The position numbers and the translations under genes were made by a program. This document shows, one piece after another, positions 1-5,616 of a DNA stretch of 5,616 bases. This DNA comes from Candidatus Zixiibacteriota bacterium (GTDB taxonomy: Bacteria; Zixibacteria; MSB-5A5; JAABVY01), in NCBI GenBank assembly GCA_011777135.1, contig JAABVY010000110.1, positions 1 through 5,616 on the forward strand, written 5' to 3'. The number at the start of each line of letters is the position of its first letter. The first letter of the stretch is position 1. The notes below the pieces were generated by a model. The model searched no databases, had not been told where the DNA came from, and saw nothing but the letters and a program-made list of their open reading frames with translations.

Positions 1-968
1 CAGAAGGTATTATCGCAGGGCGGAAAGATGCTCTGCGGGATACCCCATGAATGGCAGATTACATCAGGAACATCACTGATCGTATTGGGATCACCATCGG
101 GATCGGCAGCCCATTCAAATGCAGCCAGAATATCCGAAATAGTCTGCGAAAGGCCTGATCCGCGGTCGATAACTCCGGCTGAGATCCATTCCGCATTGAA
201 AGCTACCCCTATTGTATCGCTTCCATCCCGTCCGACCATAATCCCCATAGTATGGGTTCCATGACCATTATCGTCAAACGGGAATGTACTGCCATACGGA
301 TCGAACCAGGCTGATGAATAACCATCAACTGAATTGCCTCTCCATGTGGAATTAAGGGCCGGATGGCTTCCCTCAACGCCGGTATCGAAGCTGCCTACAA
401 TTCTGCCGTGGCCGGTCAATCCGCGCTTCCATAGCTTATCGGCGCCAATCAGATAAAGATGGTTCGAGGCGCCCTGAGAAGATCCGGAGGACATGGAAAT
501 AGAAACCGGATCAATCAAAGCCAGAGTTGTATCCGGGGCAACAAATTCGACACCTTCGAGATTGGCCAGTCTGCCAAGTTCAGCTATCGGGACATTAACA
601 AGAGCGGCCGGAGTGATCCAGAAGGTTCTGATCACACTGGCAGGCAGACCCGAATCTTTGAGTCGGCCTTCAAATCTATTTATATTGGCATTTGAGCGCG
701 ATTTTAATTCGCTGAAAAGCTCTTTATGGAGCTGGCTGCGGCTAAGCTTGTGATTGGATAAAGACTTAGCCGAGAATTTAGCATCATCCTCCTCAAGAAA
801 GACCAGCACCTGTATCCTCTTGTCATCCATGGCGGAAGAAATACCATGCAGGGAGCTGGAAAGCTCCCCGCACTGGATCTCTCTGTTCGGAGCAAAAAGG
901 AGAATTAATGGTAAAAGAGCCAAAAGAAATTTTACTTTATGGATTTCTATACCGTGCTTGGAATTCAT
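1..968 (-). CDS. Secreted subtilisin-like (S8) serine protease, bacillopeptidase F-like, N-terminal part (truncated by window edge)
   Basis: This reading frame is open from ATG at 968 to the left edge (322 complete codons plus 2 nt). Residues 1-12 are polar with Lys/His, and residues 13-26 form a hydrophobic core (FLLALLPLILLFA), so it has a Sec signal peptide. Residues about 50-155 resemble an I9-type inhibitory propeptide, including the typical 'VNVPIAELGRLANLEGVEFVAPD' style of ending with an Asp (D146). The peptidase domain begins near residue 168. The catalytic Asp is D195 in GSFDTGVEGSHP, and the catalytic His is H236 in DDNGHGTHTMGIMVG. A conserved SWG block follows near the left edge. 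The 41-residue Asp-His spacing and the tryptophan-rich insert fit the bacillopeptidase F-like branch of S8. The catalytic Ser and any C-terminal secretion or binding domains lie outside the window. The start is fixed by a good SD, AGGAG, 6 nt upstream. It is divergent from the glycosyltransferase gene. I am sure of the family and unsure of the substrate. Confidence 0.93.
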   Translation of the reverse strand, partial: MNSKHGIEIHKVKFLLALLPLILLFAPNREIQCGELSSSLHGISSAMDDKRIQVLVFLEEDDAKFSAKSLSNHKLSRSQLHKELFSELKSRSNANINRFEGRLKDSGLPASVIRTFWITPAALVNVPIAELGRLANLEGVEFVAPDTTLALIDPVSISMSSGSSQGASNHLYLIGADKLWKRGLTGHGRIVGSFDTGVEGSHPALNSTWRGNSVDGYSSAWFDPYGSTFPFDDNGHGTHTMGIMVGRDGSDTIGVAFNAEWISAGVIDRGSGLSQTISDILAAFEWAADPDGDPNTISDVPDVICHSWGIPQSIFPPCDNTF

Positions 969-974
969 TGCTTT

Positions 975-981
975 CTCCTTT
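975..981 (-). promoter_or_regulatory. Ribosome-binding site of the S8 protease gene
   Basis: Read on the minus strand, AAAGGAG precedes the ATG at 968 with a 6-nt spacer after AGGAG. This is a near-ideal Shine-Dalgarno site and it decides the start. It also shows that this organism uses SD-led initiation for at least some genes, in contrast to the neighbouring glycosyltransferase. Confidence 0.85.
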
Positions 982-1013
982 AATCACTCCGAACTTAATC
1001 GAGCAAAAGCGGT

Positions 1014-1031
1014 GCCGCAGATTCCCGCGGC
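1014..1031 (-). promoter_or_regulatory. Small GC-rich hairpin in the protease leader
   Basis: GCCGC (1014-1018) and GCGGC (1027-1031) are perfectly complementary around an 8-nt loop, in otherwise AT-leaning intergenic DNA. The hairpin lies about 45-60 nt upstream of the protease start. It would be in the 5' untranslated leader if transcription starts further upstream. The stem is only 5 bp, there is no T-tract, and I recognise no riboswitch family, so its function is open and it may be chance. Confidence 0.25.
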
Positions 1032-1170
1032 CCCCATAATTGGAGATCAGCCGCAAATCCATCATTTAACAGATAGTGCCATCTATATAAGCTACATGTG
1101 CTCAATCACTTATACCAATCATTTTGAAGACCAATCTTATCACAGACGAAAATGTTTTATATTTACCAGC

Positions 1171-1216
1171 ATGCAAATAATTGCATACCCCCTGATTGCA
1201 TGCATTCCATTGCAAT
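1171..1216. repeat. Cluster of ATTGCA/ATGCAA motifs, possible operator
   Basis: ATTGCA occurs at 1180, 1195 and 1209, with spacings of 15 and 14 nt. The first copy is the right arm of an inverted repeat ATGCAA-ATAA-TTGCAT (1171-1186). The second sits at the palindrome TGCATGCA (1197-1204), and the third lies in the palindrome ATTGCAAT (1209-1216). The cluster ends about 15 bp upstream of a promoter-like -35 element and 51 bp upstream of the glycosyltransferase ATG. This position and symmetry fit a binding site for a dimeric regulator, but no known operator is recognised. Confidence 0.4.
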
Positions 1217-1230
1217 ATCTGTGAAAATGC

Positions 1231-1259
1231 TTGTTCAAGATATTTAAATAGCTTAAAAT
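1231..1259 (+). promoter_or_regulatory. Putative sigma70-type promoter of the glycosyltransferase gene
   Basis: TTGTTC (1231-1236) and TAAAAT (1254-1259) are separated by exactly 17 nt and resemble -35 (3 of 6) and -10 (5 of 6) elements. The predicted transcription start, 6-8 nt after the -10, falls at about 1265-1267, directly before or at the ATG at 1268. The mRNA could therefore be leaderless. The region is AT-rich, so a chance match is possible. Confidence 0.35.
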
Positions 1260-1267
1260 ATCATATT

Positions 1268-3589
1268 ATGGATGAGAGGACGACCTCTGCGCGGCAGGAA
1301 CTCTATTTTCTGCTTGCAGTTACAGCTATTCATATCCTCTTCAGAGTCATATATATCTGGCAATACCAGGGCTCTGAATATTGGGGTCATTTAACCGTCG
1401 ATGCCCGTTTTCACTACCTTTGGGCTCAGGCAATAGCGTCAGGAGATTTCTGGGGTACTGAGGTCTTCTTTCGGGCACCTTTCTACGCTTATTTTCTGGC
1501 ACTGCTGCAGATCATATTCTCTGGCTCAATATTGGGAATTGTGATAGCTCAAAACGTCATAGGAATCATCTCATTCCTTTTGATCTATAAGCTCTGCAAA
1601 GAGATATTCGGTCTAAGGCCTGCTCAAATAGCTGCCGTGCTTTATATTTTCACCTTCAATTTTTATTTCTTTGAGTCTGAACTGCTTTTGGATTTTCTGC
1701 TGGTATTTTTCCTGCCCCTGTTTTTCCTGACAGTAATCAGGGCGGAAAAAACAGACAATTTCCTGTTCTGGCTGCTGGGAGGAGTGATTTTAGGATTGGC
1801 CGCAGCCACACGTCCGACCGTCTTGATACTGGCAGTGATAGTACCGCTGTTTTTTCTTCGCCCCTCCTCAAAGTTATTCAGCCTGATAAACTGGATTAAG
1901 AGAAGCGCAATCTATCTGGCAGGACTGATTGCAGTTCTTTTGCCGATTGCAATACGAAACCAGGTTGTCGGCGGGCAATTCACAGCCCTGCCAACCCAGG
2001 GAGGAATAAACTTCTACATCGGCAACAACCAGCAAGCCAATGGCTGGTCGGCGGCAATGCCGGATTCATTAGGCGGAGCTTTCTGGCAATATGCTGAATG
2101 CAAACAAATTGCGGAGCAGGCAAGGGGGCGTGAGCTGAATCCATCCGAGGTCTCAAGATTCTGGTATGGAAAAGGACTTGAGGAATTGGCGGATCAACCC
2201 GGACAGGCCTTGCAGCTTTACCTGAAAAAGATCACGCTTCTTTTCACGAATGATGATATCTCTAACAATCGCAACATTCCGCAATATAAAGAATCGATAT
2301 CAATCTCGGGAATCCTGCAGATATCCTGGTGGCTCCTTTTTCCCTTTGGTCTGGTTGGAATTATCACCGGCCTCAAAAACAACTACAAAGCCAAATTGAC
2401 CGCACTTTTCATCTTATTCTATTCCCTTGCAGTACTGATATTTTTCGTCACCTCTCGCTTCCGCTTACCGCTCCTGCCCTTCTGGATAATTTTCGCTTCC
2501 TATGGAATTTATTATATGCTCTGGCTGATCTCAGAGAAAAAAATCCGCAGTATCATTTTATATTCACTTCTAATTGTTGCCGCTGCCGCATTTAGCTTGA
2601 TCAGCTTTTATAAAACAGATTTCTCCAATCCTTTACAGGAAAAATATATCCGCGGAAACCGTCAGCTGGAAGAGGGTAATCTCGAAAGAGCTCGTGAGAT
2701 ATATCGGGATTTATTAAAGACCAATCCCCAATATCTGCAGGCCAACATGAACTTGGCGGCATCATTTGTAAAATCGGGACAGCTTGATTCCGCTGAGTAT
2801 TATTATGAACGGGAACTGGAAGTAAATCCGAATTCCGCCCGTTCACTCTCCAGCCTGGCAGAAATATCCAGATTAAGGGGCAATTATCTGCAGTCTTATA
2901 ATCATGCCGAAAGAGCGCTGGATTTAAAGCCGTTTTTTACCGAGGTGATGATAAATTATGTTAAGTCCGCCAGGGCAGCATCCAGACAGGATACGGCTCA
3001 TGAGAGAATCAATGCGATTGAAAATGAATACAAAGAGAACCCCTATTACTATTTCTACCGCGGAGTATTGAAGATCGATCTGGCGAGCACAAATCTGGAG
3101 TTCCTGTCGGGGTCTGAAGATGACTTCATCATGGCCCTGGATTTGTTCGAAAAGGTCAGCCAGCCCTCCTATGACCGCGACCCCGCTCTTCATACCCTGC
3201 TCTTCTCGTTTGAGAAGAAGGAGGAGATGATGGCACTGGCCTGGGCCAACATAGGAGTGATAAATCTGAATAAATCGGAAAATTCTCGGGCGCTGGAAGC
3301 ATTTGAAATTGCTCTTTCACTCGATAGCACTCTGGATCAAGCCCGTCGAGGACTTCTGGAAGCGTTGATGAGGACGGGTGATTTTGAAAGAGCCCTGAAG
3401 CTTTCTGATGAGCTTATGCCTCAATCCGAAGGAATTGAGATGCGCACATTTATGCTCTATAAAGCCCAGGCTCTCTATAACCTGGGAAGAAATGCTGAAG
3501 CTGTTGAGACCCTGGAAGAGCTTCTAGTTCTTTACCCCGAATTTGAAACCGCCCGTAGAATACTGGAGGCAATAAAAACGGGAGGATGA
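1268..3589 (+). CDS. GT-C glycosyltransferase (GT39/PMT-like) with C-terminal TPR domain
   Basis: This is a 773-residue inner-membrane protein. The N-terminal ~450 residues are polytopic, with hydrophobic segments near 11-31, 72-108, 120-157, 165-197, 212-229, 348-368, 377-394, 399-420 and 428-447. GT39-type landmarks are visible: an acidic first loop (VDARFHY, D45) followed by FFRAPFYAYFLALL (67-80); a TRP motif (181-183); the loop block QGGINFYIGNN (244-254); and SRFRLPLLPF (396-405). Such enzymes move a sugar from a polyprenyl-phosphate carrier to lipid, glycan or protein on the periplasmic side. Residues 459-761 hold at least six TPR-like units, about 459-492, 493-526, 527-560, 656-690, 691-722 and 727-761. 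The cytoplasmic-looking SEKKIRS loop before the last membrane segment places the TPRs in the periplasm. Acceptor and donor are unknown. The ATG at 1268 is chosen because the only alternative in frame upstream is TTG at 1196. Neither has an SD. The last codons overlap a minus-strand terminator. Confidence 0.88.
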   Translation: MDERTTSARQELYFLLAVTAIHILFRVIYIWQYQGSEYWGHLTVDARFHYLWAQAIASGDFWGTEVFFRAPFYAYFLALLQIIFSGSILGIVIAQNVIGIISFLLIYKLCKEIFGLRPAQIAAVLYIFTFNFYFFESELLLDFLLVFFLPLFFLTVIRAEKTDNFLFWLLGGVILGLAAATRPTVLILAVIVPLFFLRPSSKLFSLINWIKRSAIYLAGLIAVLLPIAIRNQVVGGQFTALPTQGGINFYIGNNQQANGWSAAMPDSLGGAFWQYAECKQIAEQARGRELNPSEVSRFWYGKGLEELADQPGQALQLYLKKITLLFTNDDISNNRNIPQYKESISISGILQISWWLLFPFGLVGIITGLKNNYKAKLTALFILFYSLAVLIFFVTSRFRLPLLPFWIIFASYGIYYMLWLISEKKIRSIILYSLLIVAAAAFSLISFYKTDFSNPLQEKYIRGNRQLEEGNLERAREIYRDLLKTNPQYLQANMNLAASFVKSGQLDSAEYYYERELEVNPNSARSLSSLAEISRLRGNYLQSYNHAERALDLKPFFTEVMINYVKSARAASRQDTAHERINAIENEYKENPYYYFYRGVLKIDLASTNLEFLSGSEDDFIMALDLFEKVSQPSYDRDPALHTLLFSFEKKEEMMALAWANIGVINLNKSENSRALEAFEIALSLDSTLDQARRGLLEALMRTGDFERALKLSDELMPQSEGIEMRTFMLYKAQALYNLGRNAEAVETLEELLVLYPEFETARRILEAIKTGG

Positions 3590-3604
3590 TCTCTCATCCT
3601 CCCG
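3571..3604 (-). terminator. Rho-independent terminator of the lipoprotein operon, embedded in the convergent gene
   Basis: On the minus strand a perfect 11-bp stem, CGGGAGGATGA/TCATCCTCCCG (3594-3604 with 3579-3589), encloses a GAGA tetraloop of GNRA type. It is followed immediately by TTTTTATT (3578-3571). This is a textbook intrinsic terminator 26 nt after the lipoprotein stop codon. The far arm and the T-tract lie within the last codons and stop codon of the plus-strand glycosyltransferase gene. On the plus strand the same hairpin is followed by CAACGTATTT, with no T-tract, so it should terminate that gene's transcript less well or not at all. Confidence 0.88.
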
Positions 3605-3630
3605 CAACGTATTTCTCTCAGAGTTGAAAA

Positions 3631-5520
3631 TTATCTGTCATCCTCTTCAGTCAGCCAATCCATTATGGACCTTACAAAATCCACAGCATATGGTTCCGGC
3701 ATGCTATAGAGTGAGAACGAGAAGGTGGCTGTTCTATACACACTGGTACTCTTTCTCACACCAACCACACGGCCGTCGATGGATTGACGTGTAGTACCGA
3801 AGATGCTCTGGAATTCGCGTTTATCATGACCATAGATATCCTTGGATGAGTAAACCGATCTGGCGGTATATACCGCTTCGGCATTGATGGTCTTGACATA
3901 ATACGAGACCCAGGGCTCTGCCCCTACCGTGAATTCATAATTGTTCCCGAATCTAACTCCTTCAACAGGAGCATACTGAGGTCTGACATAATAGTCCTTC
4001 ATATTGCCTTCAGGATCGGTAGGCAGAATCGGCGGCATATCCGGCACAATCGCCTCTGCCTGAACCATCTCCTCAGGTGTTACACCAATAATAGGTCCAT
4101 AGTTTTCTCCGGTTTGGTTCCAGGCTGTAAAATACTCTCCCTGAATTCCGAAATAGTCATAGGCCAGTGTCCCCGGACCGAAGGGATAGAGGCTGGGAGT
4201 ATTTCCGACACTGCCGCAGAATGTATTCCAGCCGATGAAGATCACTCTTCCGCCAAGGTCCAGATAGTCTTTCAGCGGAGTGAAGATTACCTCGGCTGCC
4301 ATATTCACAGGGCGGTATTGTTCGATAAAGAAGACGATATACTTATACTGCAGAAGTGTATCGAATCCGGGAAGCCTCTTAATTGTTGGGTTCCCGCCTT
4401 CCTGCAGATAAAAATAGAATTTATCCGCGGAGTATCCAGCCTGATCAAATACTGATTGTACGTAATCCTGGAGCGCCACCACCGCAGAATCATCTTTGGT
4501 CGGCAACGGGGCTATTGAATGGTATACATAATCTTGTGCAACGTAAGAGTTGTTGTCCACCAGCATCAGACCCTTCTCGAAACCGGGTTCCACGATATGC
4601 AGAACGGCCTGGGCCGGTGTCGGATCGGGCACAAAGGCGTCATCACGAGCCCGAACCTCGAACAGGAAATAATCCGAACGGGTCATGTCCGATATGCCCT
4701 CATTACGATAGAGATTGTAGATCTTAGCTGATTCTTTGTCAATCCAGACAGATCCTGTCGTCGAATCGTAGGATTCATAAACAAACTTCGCAGGATCTGT
4801 AGAGGCTTCCGCTCTTGAGGGGAATGGCCCGAAGACCCTCCAGTGGTATTCAAGAGGCGGCTGGGCTCGCTTGTAGTCCAGAGAGTCAGAACCGGACCAG
4901 CTAAGATTAATTCCATTATATGTAGCTGTTGTATCTTCCAGATTGAAGTAAATCCTCTGCGTGTCGACATTCATCTGCGTCTCAGGAGGATTATTATTTC
5001 TGGAATACATACGATATGCAAGTGTAGTAACCTCCCCTGTCGCATTTGTGTCAGTGAAGTTCGACGGCATATCCTCATTATCTACCGCCTGAACGAAGAA
5101 ATACTGAGGAGTATAAACCTCGGGATCGGCGACTGCATAAAGCCGAACTGTATTCGAGGTCGCTGACTGACCCGGGGTCAAAGAATCGGTGTAAATCACC
5201 GTCCAGTCATCAAAGTCTCCATTATTCAGGACACTCTCGGCGAAAGCCAATGGATCGTCATTGATATCCTCTGCTTTTTTTACAACATATCGATACTGGC
5301 TGACAAAGCCGTCCTCGTCGGTGGCATACCAATACAATTCCGGATTAAAAGAATACTCTTCGCCTTCCGTAGGAATATTAGCTAGATAACACTTCGGGCG
5401 GGCATTAGGCGGAAGAGTGCCGTCTGGATCGGTACTGCCGCAACCGGCAAACATCAACATAGATACAATCAGCGCAGCCGCAATAAATAATAATATTTTT
5501 GCATGCTTATTGTGCATCAT
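3631..5520 (-). CDS. Lipoprotein with two Ig/Fn3-like regions and a C-terminal Rossmann-type (GATase-like) domain, function unknown
   Basis: This is a 629-residue exported protein. Residues 1-26 are a lipoprotein signal (basic N-terminus, hydrophobic 9-24) and the lipobox is FAGC with Cys27. The -3 Phe is unusual but acceptable. A short Pro/Gly linker follows. Residues about 43-165 and 177-312 look like two Ig/Fn3-type beta-sandwich regions (patterns ELYWYATDEDG and YFFVQAVDNE; INLSWSGSDS and YFLFEVRARDD). From about residue 315 an alpha/beta domain begins: KGLMLVDNN, then YKYIVFFIEQ (392-401) and LKDYLDLGGRVIFIGWN (416-432). It ends in a helix, AVDFVRSIMDWL, much like ThuA/class I glutamine-amidotransferase-like folds. 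I see no GATase nucleophile-elbow Cys; the only Cys in this domain is C435, in a different context. It therefore looks non-catalytic, perhaps ligand-binding or structural. I recognise no named family. It is probably cotranscribed with the upstream barrel gene and ends at the terminator at 3571-3604. Confidence 0.85.
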   Translation of the reverse strand: MMHNKHAKILLFIAAALIVSMLMFAGCGSTDPDGTLPPNARPKCYLANIPTEGEEYSFNPELYWYATDEDGFVSQYRYVVKKAEDINDDPLAFAESVLNNGDFDDWTVIYTDSLTPGQSATSNTVRLYAVADPEVYTPQYFFVQAVDNEDMPSNFTDTNATGEVTTLAYRMYSRNNNPPETQMNVDTQRIYFNLEDTTATYNGINLSWSGSDSLDYKRAQPPLEYHWRVFGPFPSRAEASTDPAKFVYESYDSTTGSVWIDKESAKIYNLYRNEGISDMTRSDYFLFEVRARDDAFVPDPTPAQAVLHIVEPGFEKGLMLVDNNSYVAQDYVYHSIAPLPTKDDSAVVALQDYVQSVFDQAGYSADKFYFYLQEGGNPTIKRLPGFDTLLQYKYIVFFIEQYRPVNMAAEVIFTPLKDYLDLGGRVIFIGWNTFCGSVGNTPSLYPFGPGTLAYDYFGIQGEYFTAWNQTGENYGPIIGVTPEEMVQAEAIVPDMPPILPTDPEGNMKDYYVRPQYAPVEGVRFGNNYEFTVGAEPWVSYYVKTINAEAVYTARSVYSSKDIYGHDKREFQSIFGTTRQSIDGRVVGVRKSTSVYRTATFSFSLYSMPEPYAVDFVRSIMDWLTEEDDR

Positions 5521-5526
5521 TCCTCC
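5521..5526 (-). promoter_or_regulatory. Ribosome-binding site of the lipoprotein gene, next to a double ATG
   Basis: On the minus strand GGAGGA directly abuts ATGATG. The spacer from GGAGG is 1 nt to the first ATG (5520) and 4 nt to the second (5517). The second ATG is therefore the likelier initiation codon, which would make the protein 628 residues. The longer form is annotated because the choice changes only one residue ahead of the signal peptide. Confidence 0.7.
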
Positions 5527-5554
5527 AATTTATAACAAAAACATTTTTTCCATG

Positions 5555-5616
5555 TTACAGGCTGAACCCGATAGAGAATCTGTGAACGGATTCCAGCACA
5601 CCAAAGTCGAAATAGG
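5555..5616 (-). CDS. C-terminus of a putative outer-membrane beta-barrel protein (PorV/PorQ-like), partial
   Basis: The minus-strand frame entering from the right edge encodes YFDFGVLESVHRFSIGFSL followed by TAA at 5555-5557 (19 codons plus 2 nt). The closing segment alternates hydrophobic or aromatic residues with small or polar ones (HRFSIGFSL). This is typical of the last amphipathic strand of outer-membrane barrels, and the 'DFG.L..VHRFSIG' style resembles PorV/PorQ-type proteins of the FCB group. The stop lies 34 nt upstream of the lipoprotein ATG on the same strand with no terminator between, so the two are probably in one operon. With only 19 residues visible, barrel is a fair call and the family name is a guess. 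Confidence 0.55.
   Translation of the reverse strand, partial: YFDFGVLESVHRFSIGFSL

Larger units (their letters stand above)
969..1267. other. Divergent intergenic region between protease and glycosyltransferase genes
   Basis: This 299-bp stretch holds no convincing gene. The protease side (969-1035) carries its SD and a GC-rich leader with a small potential hairpin. The middle (1080-1140) is AT-rich and has three CAATC motifs at 1103, 1116 and 1132. The glycosyltransferase side (1171-1216) has a cluster of ATTGCA/ATGCAA motifs, followed by an AT-rich promoter-like stretch up to the ATG at 1268. For the protease, TATA-like -10 candidates exist on the minus strand (TATAAG near 1110, TATATAGAT near 1083-1091), but I could not pair either with a good -35 at normal spacing, so no protease promoter is called. 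Confidence 0.6.

Noticed and set aside
28..753. Plus-strand open frames antisense to the protease.
   Set aside because: They are shadows of the S8 reading frame, which carries the catalytic motifs, and their translations show no family features.
866..900. Possible lipobox around Cys33 of the protease.
   Set aside because: The residues before Cys33 (REIQ) do not fit the L-[AS]-[GA]-C pattern, so an ordinary signal peptide is more likely.
969..1060. Riboswitch in the protease leader.
   Set aside because: Only a 5-bp hairpin is visible, and no conserved core of a known riboswitch class could be recognised.
1081..1140. Protease promoter using TATAAG or TATATAGAT on the minus strand.
   Set aside because: The TTG-containing -35 candidates (TTGGTC, TTGGTA, TTGAGC) are not at 16-18 nt from either -10, so no promoter can be supported.
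754..1224. 156-residue plus-strand open frame.
   Set aside because: It runs antisense over the protease signal/propeptide region and into the intergenic region. Its translation is low-complexity without a recognisable domain, while the opposite frame is clearly a subtilase with a good SD.
1196..1267. N-terminal extension of the glycosyltransferase from TTG at 1196 (24 extra residues).
   Set aside because: The extension has no SD and is Cys/His/Asn-rich, unlike a membrane-protein N-terminus. It overlaps the palindromic motif cluster and the promoter-like elements. ATG at 1268 gives a natural GT-C N-terminus.
4114..5166. Several overlapping frames of 62-114 residues on both strands inside the lipoprotein gene.
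   Set aside because: They are shadows of a long frame with signal peptide, lipobox and SD, and have no domain signals of their own.

Overview
The window (roughly mid-40s % GC by eye) looks like a chromosomal segment of a didermic bacterium. The evidence is a minus-strand fragment at the right edge whose last residues read like the C-terminal strand of an outer-membrane beta-barrel, a lipoprotein with a large periplasmic or surface part, and a secreted subtilase. The style (PorV/PorQ-like barrel end, Fn3-like lipoprotein, GT39-TPR fusion, bacillopeptidase-F-like protease) recalls the FCB group and candidate phyla such as Zixibacteria. That placement is inference from protein style only. No mobile element, CRISPR array, tRNA or rRNA was seen.

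Layout from left to right: (1) 1-968, minus: N-terminal 322 residues of a secreted S8 serine protease, with signal peptide, I9-like propeptide, catalytic Asp195 and His236; the catalytic Ser lies beyond the left edge. (2) 969-1267: a 299-bp divergent intergenic region with the protease ribosome-binding site, a small GC-rich hairpin, a cluster of ATTGCA motifs with inverted repeats, and a possible promoter almost touching the next start codon. (3) 1268-3589, plus: a 773-residue polytopic GT-C (GT39/PMT-like) glycosyltransferase fused to a C-terminal TPR domain. (4) 3571-3604: an intrinsic terminator reading on the minus strand, embedded in the last codons of that gene. (5) 3631-5520, minus: a 629-residue lipoprotein with two Ig/Fn3-like regions and a C-terminal Rossmann-type domain. 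(6) 5555-5616, minus: the last 19 codons of a putative outer-membrane barrel protein, 34 nt upstream of the lipoprotein gene.

The barrel and lipoprotein genes are probably one operon transcribed leftwards and ended by the embedded terminator. The glycosyltransferase gene converges on it from the left. The protease is a separate, divergently transcribed unit. All proteins are envelope or secreted proteins, so a shared envelope theme is reasonable, but nothing in the sequence shows that they form one pathway. I did not find convincing evidence of a new defence or mobile system. The most unusual points are the GT-C/TPR fusion, the terminator built into a convergent coding sequence, the apparently SD-less and possibly leaderless start of the glycosyltransferase, and the uncharacterised lipoprotein.
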